A stretch of 59,187 nt of DNA from Phycisphaerae bacterium (GCA_002702575.1 PAAJ01000025.1:1-59187); one strand, 5' to 3'; shown: positions 1 through 9,635, counted from the stretch's first letter. Numbers and translations are program-made. The notes: generated from the sequence alone by a model not told the origin.

Positions 1-284
1 GGGAAGAACTGAACATTGAGGGCCGCATCAAAGACCATGTTCATCTCATTGCCCCAGGTAGCGCCAGTGTCATCGCCGTTACCGACGACATTGTCCCAGC
101 CAATACCTGTGATTGTTGCACCAGCGAGTTCAGTAAGAACGATTTGTTCGTTGATTTCGCTGCCGAAATTGTCGTTGCTGTTGATTCCAGCCAGGTCGAT
201 GGTGATGGAGTCGGCCGTAGCCAAACCAGCAGCCATTGCTGTCACTGTTGCAACGCTAGCAACTGTAAGCGTTTGCATTTTCAT
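1..284 (-). CDS. Secreted protein, N-terminal part (3' end outside window)
   Basis: An open frame runs from an ATG at 284 off the left edge of the window, so only about 94 residues are visible. A strong Shine-Dalgarno (AAGGAGGAGAAAG) sits just before the ATG. The first 24 residues form a typical signal peptide (MKMQTLTVASVATV, then an Ala-rich stretch ending near ATA-DS). The mature part is rich in Asn, Asp, Gly and Thr (for example GIGWDNVVGNGDDTGATWG) and has no cysteine, which resembles the beta-rich exported proteins with C-terminal sorting tags common in planctomycetes. The C-terminus, where such a tag would lie, is not in the window, so no family is assigned. It is divergent from the Tricorn gene and separated from it by about 660 bases. 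Confidence 0.7.
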   Translation of the reverse strand, partial: MKMQTLTVASVATVTAMAAGLATADSITIDLAGINSNDNFGSEINEQIVLTELAGATITGIGWDNVVGNGDDTGATWGNEMNMVFDAALNVQFF

Positions 285-943
285 TCTTTCTCCTCCTTCT
301 CAAAGGATCCTTGTTATTCCCATTCCGAGCCGAACACCGGATTGGGCACACCATGGTTTTCGCCTGCTTTCCGGACTCCCGATCCGAAACGATCGACACA
401 GGCATGCATGCATGACAGGCAACATGCGCCCAACAACAACGAGGCCGTTGGTCGCGCGGCGCAAAGCTACCTATCTTCTGAGGGATCTAAACACATTCCC
501 CTCTTCTCTCTCTTACCTCCGCTGAACCCGACCAAAACGCATGGGCGGATTCAGCACTACGTACAATTTGCCAGCCTATTCAGGCCGGGTCAAGACTAAT
601 TACCGGGCATCTGTGAAGATCTTTTATTGGCACCAAGCTGGCGTAAAACACTGTTGAAGAACCATTTAAGGCTGTTTATCCGAATGTCAGGCTAGGCAAG
701 CTTGGAAACAACGGCCTTCAAGAGGGCCTGAGGGCTTATGAAAACTGATCACAATCCAAACATTTTCAGAGGTCGGTCAAAGACCCCACAAACGCCATTT
801 TGAGCCCCCATTAGCCTGAGCTAAGCATTCCCCCTGGCTTCCAGGAGAGGAAATGCCCTCAGCAGCCCCTGAAGCCCTCAAGCTCCCTAAAGTAGACCGC
901 TCGACAACGACCGTTTCACACCTTTGCCTCCAAGGACCCCCCC
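285..943. other. Divergent intergenic region, no gene seen
   Basis: About 660 bases lie between two divergent genes for exported proteins. No frame in it combines a plausible start, ribosome site and protein-like composition. Visible items are an alternating GCATGCATGC palindrome near 402-411 and a short hairpin at about 709-724 (GGCCTT, loop CAAG, AGGGCC) without a T-run. The stretch 600-760 is more A+T rich than its surroundings and is the likely promoter zone, but I could not pick convincing -35/-10 boxes. Confidence 0.5.
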
Positions 944-3900
944 ATGAGATCCCAACTGACCGCCCTGATCTGCTTTCTGATGGCCCCAGGTGCTGCGATC
1001 GCCTCATCGACCGCAGGCTTTCAGCAATACCCCTCGCTGTCTCCGGATGGACAGATGCTGGTCTTCTCGCTGGGTGGTGATCTCTGGTCCGTCCCGACAG
1101 GAGGCGGTCATGCCGAACGGCTGACCTCCCATGAATCAACGGAACTCAGAAGCAGTTTCTCACCGGATGGCAAGCTGCTTGCGTTCGAGTCCGATCGCAA
1201 TGGCGCCACGGGGATCTATCTGATGCCGGTCGAGCAACGGGGGAATCGCCTGGTCGCAACCGGTCCAATCGAACGACTCACGACGACTGATCGTCGACAA
1301 GGACTCTCCGGCTTCACACCGGACGGCTCCGCGGTTCTGTTTTCAAGCAGCCTGGATCCATCGCTGTTCCGCGAGACCGGCATGTATCGAGCGCCCCTGG
1401 ATGGCGGACCGATCGAGCCGCTCACACCGGCAAGAGGCAGCACGCCGAGGATCGCAGGGGACACGCTCGTCTTCGCACGAGGCGGCGCCCCCATGGAACG
1501 GCCCCGTTATCGAGGAAGCAGCAACCAGGATGTGTGGTCGATGAACACAGAGGATGGATCCTTCAAGAGGATCACAATGCATCGCGCGAACGACGCTGAT
1601 GCCCATCCACTGCCCAACGGCGATGTCATCCTGCTCTCATCACGTGACGGGCAGAACAATGTCTGGAAGCTCCCGGCCGGCGGAGACGAATCCTCCATGA
1701 TTCAGCTGACCAGACTCGCTCCCGAGGATGGGCAGGCCACGATCGGACATGGTGTACGTGACCTGGCGGTTTCCGCTGACGGTTCCACGGCGGCTTTCGT
1801 GGCATGGGACGGTCTTCACCGGATCGATCTGAATCAGCCCGACATGGGACCGACGGCGGTCGACCTCAAGGTCAACCCCGATCAATCAATGCCACCGACC
1901 AGACGCCAACGACTGAATACCTCGGTCAATGAAGCGGCGCGGCATCCCAGTGGCAAAGCCATGGCTGTTGCCGCCAGAGGCCAGCTCCTGGTGAGAAGCG
2001 TGGAGGATGACCACCCCACCCGGCTCATCACCAATGACCACGCCCGTGACCAGTGGATCACCTTCTCCCCCGATGGCGAACAGCTCTATTTCACCTCCGA
2101 CCGCGGAGGTCACGAAGGGATCTGGGCCGCCACGGTGTCTCTCTCACGCGAGGATCTCGAGCCAGAAGAGGCAACGGATGAAACGTCCTCTGAAGACTCG
2201 GAAACCGAAGAAGAGGTTGCCCAGGATGACTCGACAGACGCCTCCGAAGAGTCTTCGGAATCAGAGGTCGAATCCTCCAATACCAATGGAACGGCAACGG
2301 CGGAAGGTGAAGAAGACACCGAGCAGATGGATGAAGACACTGACGAAGCAGACGCCAAGAAAGAGAAGCCGGAGAACAAGTCTGGCGAACGATGGGCCGG
2401 CGCACTTCGATTCGATATCAAACCGGTCGTCGTGAACGAACATGCCAATCATCATCCGATGCCCTCGCCGGATGGTCGCAAGCTGCTCTACATGCGTGAA
2501 CGAGGCGATCTGCATCTCCTCGATCTCGCCACCGGAGAGGATCGACTTCTGCTGGCGGGCTGGTGGCCACCGGAAGTCCAATGGGCATCTGATTCACGAC
2601 ACATCGTCTATGCCACTGCGGATCTGGACTTCAACAGTGACATCTGGCTCATGGATGTCGACCATCCGGATGACGCCGTCAACCTCACACGCCATCCTGA
2701 TCTCGACGAGTCTCCAAGACTGAGTGATGACGGCAAGGTGCTCATCTTCCGAAGCGATCGGAATCAGATCGGAACCGACAGCGAATATGACGTCTATCGC
2801 GTATTCCTTGATGAGTCGCTGGATGGCATGAGCGACTGGGAACGAGCCGAACACTTCGAAGCCGTCGCCAAGGAGACTGGCAAGAAGAAGATGCTTGATC
2901 TCATCGATTTTGAAGAGGAACATGAAGCTGGCGATCCGCTTGAATTCAAGGATGTGGATACGGCATGGAACCGAGCAGATCGATTGACACGATTCGAAGG
3001 CGCCGAAAGCGATCTGCTGCTCTCTCCTGCAGGTGATGCCGTGATGTTCAGCGCAGACGTCGACGGCACCAGCGGTCTCTACCGCGTGGACGCCATGGGC
3101 GAAAACCGAAAACGACTCACCACCAGCTCAGTCAGCAATCTGGAACAGAGTCCGGATGGCAAGACCCTCAGCTACGTGAGTGGCGGCACGGCCAGAACGC
3201 TTCCAAGCAAGGGAGGTTCATCGAAGACGATCGGCATCGATGCCGTCACGGAGATCATCGTTGCCGACGAACAGGCCCAGAAGTTCGATGAGACGTCCCG
3301 TCTGTTCGGCCGCTGGTTCTACCACCCCGACATGAAGGGGCTCGACTGGGAGGCCATCTCGAAGGCCTACCGCGAACAGGCCACTTCGACGAGGACGCCA
3401 CAGGAATTCAATCGTGTCGTCGGCATGATGTTCGGAGAGGCTGACGGTTCCCATACCGGAATCTACGGAGGCGGCGGCTTCTCGACGACTTCCGATCCCA
3501 TCGGGTATCTGGGAATCAGGACACAACCCGTCGCTGGCGGCTATGAGGTCATCGAGGTTCTCCCTCAATCTCCAGCCGACCACGAAGGCTCCCGACTCCA
3601 TGTCGGCGATGTCATCAAGGCCGTCAATGACAATCGGGTCAGTGAATCGGCGGAGGAGATGCCGAGCATGGATCTGTCAAAGGCCATGTCCGGAACCCGC
3701 AGCCGGGAAACCCTGATCGAATTGAACCGTGACGGCGAGGACATGATGATGCTCATCACTCCGGTCTCCTGGTCGGCCTGGAATGGCCTCGCCTACAAGG
3801 ACGAATTGCGTCGCAATCGTGAACTCGTCGACGAACTCAGCGATGACAAGCTCGGCTATCTTCATATCCGCAGCATGAACATGGCCTCCGTCCATGATTT

Positions 3901-4450
3901 CGAACATCAGCTGTACGCGGCGGCCCACGGCAAGGACGGCCTCGTCATCGACGTCCGCAACAACGGTGGCGGATGGACCACGGATGTGCTGCTGGCCTCA
4001 TTGACCGCCCCCGTCCATGCCTCCACGATCCCCAGAGGCGTGGCGTGGGAAGACGCTCCCTCCGATGCGTATCCAAGGGACCGAAGACTCATCTACGCCT
4101 GGTCGAAACCCATCGTCGTCCTGGCCAACGAACATTCGTTCTCCAATGCGGAGATCTTCACCCATGCCATCAAGAACACCGATCGCGGCCGAGTTGTCGG
4201 TGAAGAAACCTATGGCGGTGTCATCTCGACGGGCAGCTTCACCCTGATCGACGGTTCCAGAGTCCGCAGACCCTTCCGGGGTTGGCGACTGCCCGATGGA
4301 ACGGACATGGAAGATCGCGGTGCCGTACCTGATATCCGTGTCGAACGAACGCCGGCGGACGAAGCCAGTGGACGTGATCGACAACTCGAGGTGGCCGTTG
4401 ATGATCTGCTCACTCGCATGAACGATGCGGGCAGTGGAGATTCCAACTGA
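944..4450 (+). CDS. Tricorn-type serine protease with PDZ and S41 domains
   Basis: This 1168-residue protein has the Tricorn layout: a signal peptide (1 to about 20, cleavage near AIA-SS), beta-propeller blades of the TolB/WD40 type (about 25-400 and 485-800, with repeated SPDG motifs), a PDZ domain (about 850-945) and a C-terminal S41 peptidase domain (about 955-1150). Likely catalytic residues by comparison with Tricorn are His837 (after Ser836 in GSHTGIYGG), Ser1067 (EHSFSNAEIF) and Glu1123 (DMEDRGAVPD); their spacing matches the family. The family cuts oligopeptides; the signal peptide points to the periplasm. AAGGA lies 12 bases before the ATG. An odd feature is an Asp/Glu/Ser-rich insert of about 80 residues (about 404-483) between propeller parts. 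A 46-codon ORF follows after one base. Confidence 0.92.
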   Translation: MRSQLTALICFLMAPGAAIASSTAGFQQYPSLSPDGQMLVFSLGGDLWSVPTGGGHAERLTSHESTELRSSFSPDGKLLAFESDRNGATGIYLMPVEQRGNRLVATGPIERLTTTDRRQGLSGFTPDGSAVLFSSSLDPSLFRETGMYRAPLDGGPIEPLTPARGSTPRIAGDTLVFARGGAPMERPRYRGSSNQDVWSMNTEDGSFKRITMHRANDADAHPLPNGDVILLSSRDGQNNVWKLPAGGDESSMIQLTRLAPEDGQATIGHGVRDLAVSADGSTAAFVAWDGLHRIDLNQPDMGPTAVDLKVNPDQSMPPTRRQRLNTSVNEAARHPSGKAMAVAARGQLLVRSVEDDHPTRLITNDHARDQWITFSPDGEQLYFTSDRGGHEGIWAATVSLSREDLEPEEATDETSSEDSETEEEVAQDDSTDASEESSESEVESSNTNGTATAEGEEDTEQMDEDTDEADAKKEKPENKSGERWAGALRFDIKPVVVNEHANHHPMPSPDGRKLLYMRERGDLHLLDLATGEDRLLLAGWWPPEVQWASDSRHIVYATADLDFNSDIWLMDVDHPDDAVNLTRHPDLDESPRLSDDGKVLIFRSDRNQIGTDSEYDVYRVFLDESLDGMSDWERAEHFEAVAKETGKKKMLDLIDFEEEHEAGDPLEFKDVDTAWNRADRLTRFEGAESDLLLSPAGDAVMFSADVDGTSGLYRVDAMGENRKRLTTSSVSNLEQSPDGKTLSYVSGGTARTLPSKGGSSKTIGIDAVTEIIVADEQAQKFDETSRLFGRWFYHPDMKGLDWEAISKAYREQATSTRTPQEFNRVVGMMFGEADGSHTGIYGGGGFSTTSDPIGYLGIRTQPVAGGYEVIEVLPQSPADHEGSRLHVGDVIKAVNDNRVSESAEEMPSMDLSKAMSGTRSRETLIELNRDGEDMMMLITPVSWSAWNGLAYKDELRRNRELVDELSDDKLGYLHIRSMNMASVHDFEHQLYAAAHGKDGLVIDVRNNGGGWTTDVLLASLTAPVHASTIPRGVAWEDAPSDAYPRDRRLIYAWSKPIVVLANEHSFSNAEIFTHAIKNTDRGRVVGEETYGGVISTGSFTLIDGSRVRRPFRGWRLPDGTDMEDRGAVPDIRVERTPADEASGRDRQLEVAVDDLLTRMNDAGSGDSN

Positions 4451-4451
4451 A

Positions 4452-4592
4452 ATGCTCCAGTGGATCGTCACGGGAATCGGCATGGCCGCCGTGGGCTGGC
4501 TGACCTGGAGTCTTCTGAAGGCGCAGGGGCCGGCGACGCCCCCCACGGATGATCCAGTCGACGAGATGGATGCCGACTCGAAACGGTCCTGA
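4452..4592 (+). CDS. Small single-span membrane protein (46 aa), tentative
   Basis: This ORF begins one base after the Tricorn stop codon and encodes 46 residues: a hydrophobic N-terminal segment (MLQWIVTGIGMAAVGWLTW, about residues 2-20) followed by a Pro/Asp-rich acidic tail. The tight spacing suggests translational coupling to the protease gene, with a weak GTGGAG about 12 bases upstream of the start. It ends 24 bases before the convergent mechanosensitive channel gene. I recognise no family. It could be a true small membrane partner or a chance frame; only its hydrophobic profile and position argue for it. Confidence 0.4.
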   Translation: MLQWIVTGIGMAAVGWLTWSLLKAQGPATPPTDDPVDEMDADSKRS

Positions 4593-4616
4593 AGACACTC
4601 GGTCGACCGACTGGAT

Positions 4617-6038
4617 TCAACGCTTGCTGGCTTCCAGCAAGGCCGGGTCGAGTGCATTGCGGACATCGCTGCCGCTGGGACTCTCATGCACTTCGAGATC
4701 AAAGTTGGAGATCACAGCCAGCAGATGATCGAAGATGTCCGACTGGATGCCTTCGTACTGAATCCAACGATTGTCATTCGTGAAGACATAGATCTCGAGT
4801 GGAAGACCCTCGGGCCCGGGCTGGAGCTGTCGAATCAGGAAGGTGAATCCCTCCTGATGAATCTTCGAGTTGTTGCGTAGATATGCTTCGACGTAGGCAC
4901 GGAAGGCACCGATGTTGGTCTGCTGGCGGCCATTGACATCATGGGAATCGGAAACGGCGTGTTCCTTGTTCCAGTCATCGATTTCCTGGACCTTCCGCTT
5001 GAGATAGTCGTCCAGAAGATGGATCTTCTTCCACGAATCCAGCATTTCGGGAGTCGCGAACTTGATCGTGGAGATGTCGATGTTGATGGAACGCTTGATG
5101 CGTCGTCCACCCGATTCGGACATGCCACGCCAGTTGACGAACGTGCTCTGGAACAGATCGTAGGCCGGCACCATCGCGATGGTTCGATCCCAGTTGGAAA
5201 CCCGGACCGTGGTCAAGGTCACCTCGATCACATCCCCATCAACGCCCTTTCCTGGAATCTCGATCCAGTCGCCGACCCGGACCATGTCATTGGCCGTCAA
5301 CTGAAGCCCGGCCACCAGCCCGAGGAGCGAGTCCCGGAAGATCAGCAGAATGATCGCCATGAAGGCACCGATTCCGGAAATGAAATACAGCGGTGACTTG
5401 GAGAACAACACGCTTAATACGAACAGGATGATGACCAGAGAGAGAATCAGCTTGATTGCCTGGAGAACACCCTTGATCGGTGTCCGTTCAGCGCCCTTGT
5501 GATGCGCATAGAGCGTTCCGACACAGTCAATGATTCCATACCCCACGATCATGACGATCCAGAGCGTGTAGATATCCAGGAACGGCAGGATCCAGCCACG
5601 AGTGTCGTCCGAAACGATCATTGGAAGACCGATGGCCAACAGGATCACCGGAACAAGATGAGACAGCCGTGTGAGAACCTTGTTCTCGATCAACGCATGC
5701 CCCCACAGCGTCCCCGATTTCCTCAAGGTTCGATAGAAGATCATCTTGATGGTCAGTTTCGCGATCCAGTTCGAGCAGAAACAGATGATGATCAGCGAGA
5801 TGAAGAAGACACCCCATGCAGCCCATTCAGCGAACAGGGGTGACGTCCCCAGTCCCGTGATGAATCCCTCCAGGGAATCACGCCACTCCTGGAGAATCTG
5901 ACGAGCTGCCGTATCGCCCAGTGAATCGTAGATATGGAGGCCACCCTGCTCGACGTCAGCACCACTGGAGGGCCCTGTCGTGGCAGTGGATGGATCCGGT
6001 TTCTTCTCGTCGGAGGTGGCGAATGCTGATGGATACAT
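4617..6038 (-). CDS. MscS-family mechanosensitive channel (YbdG-like)
   Basis: The 473-residue protein has four to five membrane spans (about 72-90, 128-142, 155-175, 193-212 and the pore-lining helix about 216-245), then the MscS beta domain. The signature IFRDSLLGLVAGLQL followed by VGDWIEIPGKGVDGDVIEV matches the MscS family, and the stretch with TVRVSNWDRTIAMVPAYDL resembles the larger E. coli YbdG/MscM type. The family gates ion flow across the inner membrane under tension during osmotic downshift. I chose the ATG at 6038; a TTG nine bases earlier is possible. It lies 19 bases downstream of the reductase gene on the same strand, so the two may be cotranscribed. Confidence 0.9.
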   Translation of the reverse strand: MYPSAFATSDEKKPDPSTATTGPSSGADVEQGGLHIYDSLGDTAARQILQEWRDSLEGFITGLGTSPLFAEWAAWGVFFISLIIICFCSNWIAKLTIKMIFYRTLRKSGTLWGHALIENKVLTRLSHLVPVILLAIGLPMIVSDDTRGWILPFLDIYTLWIVMIVGYGIIDCVGTLYAHHKGAERTPIKGVLQAIKLILSLVIILFVLSVLFSKSPLYFISGIGAFMAIILLIFRDSLLGLVAGLQLTANDMVRVGDWIEIPGKGVDGDVIEVTLTTVRVSNWDRTIAMVPAYDLFQSTFVNWRGMSESGGRRIKRSINIDISTIKFATPEMLDSWKKIHLLDDYLKRKVQEIDDWNKEHAVSDSHDVNGRQQTNIGAFRAYVEAYLRNNSKIHQEGFTFLIRQLQPGPEGLPLEIYVFTNDNRWIQYEGIQSDIFDHLLAVISNFDLEVHESPSGSDVRNALDPALLEASKR

Positions 6039-6057
6039 GGCCAACAATCTACCGTCT

Positions 6058-6993
6058 CTAGTAGACCTCGACCATGCAGCGGTCTGCGGGACGCACTTTC
6101 TTCATCATGGCATGGTCGGCATCCGCCATGGATTCCATGCCCTCCGGCAGCGTGACGTAGCTCGAAGCAATGCCGAGGGTTTCCAGCAAACGGTAGATGC
6201 CGAACTGCATGCCCTCGATTCCACAGACATAGAGCAGCGTCCGATCACGAGCCAGAACTTCATGAAACGGATCCACGGTCTCGACGATGTACTGGTCGAC
6301 ATACCTCCGAGGGCCCACTTCAGGCCGACTGATCACCGTGTGGTAATGGAAACCGGGATGATCCTGTGCGAGCTTTCTGAAGGCGTCGTCGTACATGAGA
6401 TCCGTTCCATAGGGAACACCCATGACGAGATGGATCTCACAGTCACGAGGGCCATCGGGGTGTTCGAGCAGTTCCATCACCATCCCCCGGAAGGGTGCGA
6501 TGCCGGTCCCGGTGGCGACGAACACGTAATCATGACGTTGGGGTTCCTCGGGCAGCAGGAACCGTTTTCCGGATGGTCCTGAAACGAGCACCTCGTCACC
6601 CACACGACAATCACACAGATAGTTGCTGCAGACGCCGAGGAAGAGTCCATGATCTTCAGGATCTTCGGAATCGGTCTCATCGATGAGTCGCTTGCAGGTC
6701 GTCGAGAGGATGTTGCCTTCACCATCCTCGCCCCAGCTGGGCGCGGAGATCGAATAGAGCCTGACGGCATGCGGCCTGCCCTTGTCGTTCTGCCCTGGCG
6801 GAATGACACCGAACGCCTGGCCGACCTTGAATGAACCGGCCAGTGGCGTTCCGGAAACATCGATCGCGATGTGCCGTACATAACTCGCCGATCGCCCCTT
6901 GAGACAGGGTGTGGATTCCACGATACGACCCACGACCGGCTCCTTGGGCCGCACGACATTCATCTGGACGTCTGGAAACTCAGGTGTCGTCAT
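6058..6993 (-). CDS. Plant/cyanobacterial-type ferredoxin-NADP(+) reductase
   Basis: The 311-residue protein shows the hallmarks of plant-type FNR: FAD-binding RLYSISA (78-84), the second flavin motif GVCSNYLCD (120-128), the NADP-binding GTGIAPFRGM (162-171), the nicotinamide-site CGIEGM near 270 and a C-terminal VEVY ending in the Tyr that stacks on the flavin in chloroplast enzymes. The reaction is electron exchange between ferredoxin or flavodoxin and NADP(H) in the cytoplasm. BoxA-like and other FNR-fold reductases are alternatives, but the Tyr terminus favours true FNR. No ferredoxin gene is adjacent; the MscS channel gene follows after 64 bases of total linker and start region. Confidence 0.88.
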   Translation of the reverse strand: MTTPEFPDVQMNVVRPKEPVVGRIVESTPCLKGRSASYVRHIAIDVSGTPLAGSFKVGQAFGVIPPGQNDKGRPHAVRLYSISAPSWGEDGEGNILSTTCKRLIDETDSEDPEDHGLFLGVCSNYLCDCRVGDEVLVSGPSGKRFLLPEEPQRHDYVFVATGTGIAPFRGMVMELLEHPDGPRDCEIHLVMGVPYGTDLMYDDAFRKLAQDHPGFHYHTVISRPEVGPRRYVDQYIVETVDPFHEVLARDRTLLYVCGIEGMQFGIYRLLETLGIASSYVTLPEGMESMADADHAMMKKVRPADRCMVEVY

Positions 6994-7044
6994 CTCGTCT
7001 TCGAGTATAGATGATCACCGATGTCCGGCTGGTCAGATGGAGAA

Positions 7045-7082
7045 ATGAAAACGTTGGACAGGTGTCAAGCACCTGTCCAACG
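7045..7082 (-). terminator. Rho-independent terminator of fibro-slime gene
   Basis: A perfect 13-bp inverted repeat (CGTTGGACAGGTG at 7052-7064 and its complement at 7070-7082, 5-base loop) is followed on the minus strand by a T-rich run (GTTTTCATTT). It lies 36 bases past the stop of the fibro-slime gene. Confidence 0.8.
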
Positions 7083-7117
7083 AATGGATTCGGATCGCCA
7101 TCAAATGAGAACCGGTA

Positions 7118-8008
7118 TCAATCGTACGCAGCGGTCATGGGCGGAACACGGCTGGTCTCAAGCAGGAGGTTCGTCACGATCCTGAAGTTGGATTGTGTTC
7201 GATGTCGCTCCGCAAAGAAGAAATCAAGGGAATAGGTCTCACCGTCAACGAGGCCGAGCCGATCGAGATCGACGGTCTGGTTGATGGCCGGGTGAACCCC
7301 CCCGATGTCGATCACCAGCTTGCCATCCACGAACACCCAGACATCGTCATCACCCGTGAATCTGAAGTGATTGTCCTGGCTGGCGTCATAGGTGAATTCC
7401 GTGTGAAGCTCGAATGTGAAGTGGAAGTTGTGATTCGGGCTTCCTCCCGAGTTGCCGAACAGATCACCGTCAATGGGAAAGAAACCACCCAACTGGCTGA
7501 AATCCGGATCGGTCTTGTCGTCGAAGACATAGCTGCCGTCACCCTGCCGATTGAATGTCAGCTTGAGCGGCATGGAGAGATTGACGCCGGGAACGTCCCG
7601 ATACCACTGATCGAAGCTTTCGGAGGATTGGATGCCACCGGAATCCGTACCCCCTTTCCGCCCCTTGCGATCTCCCAACGACCGGTCATAGACCGTCCAG
7701 CAGATGGGCTTGCCTGAAGCGTCCTTCCATTGACGTCGAACGTAGTACCCCTCGCCGGTGTAGACCGGTCGTCCGTCCGCTCCAAGTTCCTCAGCGATAT
7801 TGCCGCAGTAGTGCTTGAATCCTCCATCAGGCTGCCGCTCAAAGTCCGGATGCCCGCCCTGAACGGAGCGTTCCTTGAAATCACGAACCACGCCCGTCAA
7901 TTCGAGGGTCGCTGGCGGAGGATCTTCAGCCACCAGGGCCGAAACCAGGCAGAATTCAAGCGGAATGAGGACCGAGACGGCAAGACACGATGTGAGAGCA
8001 GGATTCAT
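7118..8008 (-). CDS. Secreted fibro-slime domain protein
   Basis: The 296-residue protein begins with a signal peptide (about 1-27, ending near ALVAED) and is otherwise one fibro-slime domain. The diagnostic segments are FTGDDDVWVFVDGKLVIDIGG and, further on, YSLDFFFAERHRTQSNFRI. The family, first described in Fibrobacter and slime moulds, is a beta-rich extracellular module related to PA14-type carbohydrate-binding folds; the role here is probably surface binding or matrix, which is inference. A strong AAGGAGG lies eight bases before the ATG. The gene is monocistronic, with its own terminator, and is divergent from murA. Confidence 0.88.
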   Translation of the reverse strand: MNPALTSCLAVSVLIPLEFCLVSALVAEDPPPATLELTGVVRDFKERSVQGGHPDFERQPDGGFKHYCGNIAEELGADGRPVYTGEGYYVRRQWKDASGKPICWTVYDRSLGDRKGRKGGTDSGGIQSSESFDQWYRDVPGVNLSMPLKLTFNRQGDGSYVFDDKTDPDFSQLGGFFPIDGDLFGNSGGSPNHNFHFTFELHTEFTYDASQDNHFRFTGDDDVWVFVDGKLVIDIGGVHPAINQTVDLDRLGLVDGETYSLDFFFAERHRTQSNFRIVTNLLLETSRVPPMTAAYD

Positions 8009-8291
8009 GGGGCATCCTCCTTGGAATAGGCGGAAAAGAGTCAGGGGAATACCAGAAGCTACGATTCACCGACTTCAGATATGTGCCCGGTCTTGCCGAA
8101 GCAATGAAAGAAGTCCCATGCGTTGCGGGTTGTAACGGCAGGGTGGACAAGACATGCCTGATGCTGCGCACCCCGAGAAGGAACGCGGTAGGATCGGTTC
8201 CGGTGGCCCTCCAGATGGAGTTGGAACGGCCCACCATGGGGGCTCCCCCCACTGATCTTTGACCACAACTCCAAGGATTGAGACGAAGCGA

Positions 8292-9635
8292 ATGGATGCC
8301 TTCAGGATCACCGGCGGAACACGATTGAACGGCCGGATTCGAGTGGATGGTTCGAAGAATGCGGCCCTTCCGGAAATGGCCGCCGCACTGATGGCAAAAG
8401 GCCCGGTCCAGTTGCGCGGCCTGCCCGCGCTGTCGGATATCGACAACATGGCACGGCTGATGGCCGAGCTGGGCTGCCAGATCGAACGTGACGGCCAGGA
8501 TCTCCGCATGGTCACATCGGATGATGGCTCCTGGCATGCACGCTATGACATCGTGAGGACAATGCGAGCCAGCATCTGCGTACTGGGACCACTGCTGGCC
8601 AGATATGGCCAGGCACGTGTTGCCATGCCCGGTGGATGCGCCATCGGAGATCGACCCGTGGATCTTCATCTTCGTGGCCTCGAGGCGCTGGGGGCCAGGA
8701 TCGAACTGGATGGCGGAGACATCATCGCCAGAGCGGATCGACTCCGGGGCAACACCGTGTTTCTCGGAGGTCCGTTCGGATCGACTGTTCTTGGAACCGC
8801 CAACGTCATGTGCGCGGCGACGCTTGCAGAAGGTGTCACCGTCATTGAATCGGCCGCATGCGAACCCGAGATCTCGGATCTCGCCGTCATGCTCAACAGC
8901 ATGGGCGCATCCATTACCGGAGCCGGAACGCCCCGCATCACCATACGAGGGTGCACCGAGCTCTCCGGCTGTGACCACAGGGTCATGCCTGACAGGATCG
9001 TGGCAGGAACGCTTGCGATTGCCTCGGCGATCACGAATGGCGATGTCACGCTGGAGGATTTCCCGCTCGATCACCTGCTGGCAGTCGTGGATCGACTGCA
9101 GGCCACAGGCGTCAGAGTCCAGAGGCTCGATGAGCTGGAACCACCCGGACGATGCACCATCAAGGTCACGAGTGAACGTCGACTGAAGCCTGTACTGTTC
9201 ACGACCCAGCCCTACCCCGGCTTCCCGACAGACCTCCAGGCCCAGATGATGACGCTTCTGTGTTTCGCGGATGGCAACAGCATCGTGACCGAGAAGATCT
9301 TCCCCGACCGATTCCTGCATGTGTCCGAACTGACCAGAATGGGTGCACAGCTCTACCGACAGGGTGGAACCGTCGTGGTCCAAGGTGTCAATCGACTGGT
9401 TGGCGCACCGGTCATGGCCAGTGATCTCAGAGGTTCCGCCAGCCTCGTGCTGGCGGGGCTTGCCGCAGAAGGTACGACCACCATCAGCAGGATCTATCAT
9501 CTGGATCGAGGCTATAAGGATCTGGAGCTTCAGCTGAATTCACTGGGGGCCGACATCGAGCGATTCAATGCGGATGCCGAGGACACGGCCGAGACACCCA
9601 AGACTGAATCGACCCGAACATCTTCAGCGACTTGA
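8292..9635 (+). CDS. murA: UDP-N-acetylglucosamine 1-carboxyvinyltransferase
   Basis: MurA transfers enolpyruvate from PEP to UDP-GlcNAc, the first committed step of peptidoglycan synthesis, in the cytoplasm. From the ATG at 8292 the protein has 447 residues and opens with MDAFRITGGTRLNGRIRV, as in the family; an upstream in-frame start at 8259 would add eleven residues that do not look conserved. The substrate motif DGSKNAALPEM and the active-site Cys116 in PGGCAIGDRPVDLHL (equivalent to E. coli Cys115, the residue alkylated by fosfomycin) are present. A tail of about 25 polar residues extends beyond the usual end. The last 12 bases overlap the convergent methyltransferase gene. Confidence 0.96.
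   Translation: MDAFRITGGTRLNGRIRVDGSKNAALPEMAAALMAKGPVQLRGLPALSDIDNMARLMAELGCQIERDGQDLRMVTSDDGSWHARYDIVRTMRASICVLGPLLARYGQARVAMPGGCAIGDRPVDLHLRGLEALGARIELDGGDIIARADRLRGNTVFLGGPFGSTVLGTANVMCAATLAEGVTVIESAACEPEISDLAVMLNSMGASITGAGTPRITIRGCTELSGCDHRVMPDRIVAGTLAIASAITNGDVTLEDFPLDHLLAVVDRLQATGVRVQRLDELEPPGRCTIKVTSERRLKPVLFTTQPYPGFPTDLQAQMMTLLCFADGNSIVTEKIFPDRFLHVSELTRMGAQLYRQGGTVVVQGVNRLVGAPVMASDLRGSASLVLAGLAAEGTTTISRIYHLDRGYKDLELQLNSLGADIERFNADAEDTAETPKTESTRTSSAT

Noticed and set aside
402-411. GCATGCATGC palindrome as an operator
   Set aside because: Too short and without a partner site or promoter around it to claim a function.
7956-9500. 514-codon frame on the minus strand, opposite murA
   Set aside because: It lies wholly opposite a clear murA and the murA promoter region, has random-looking composition (many His, Arg, Gln) and no ribosome site or domain.
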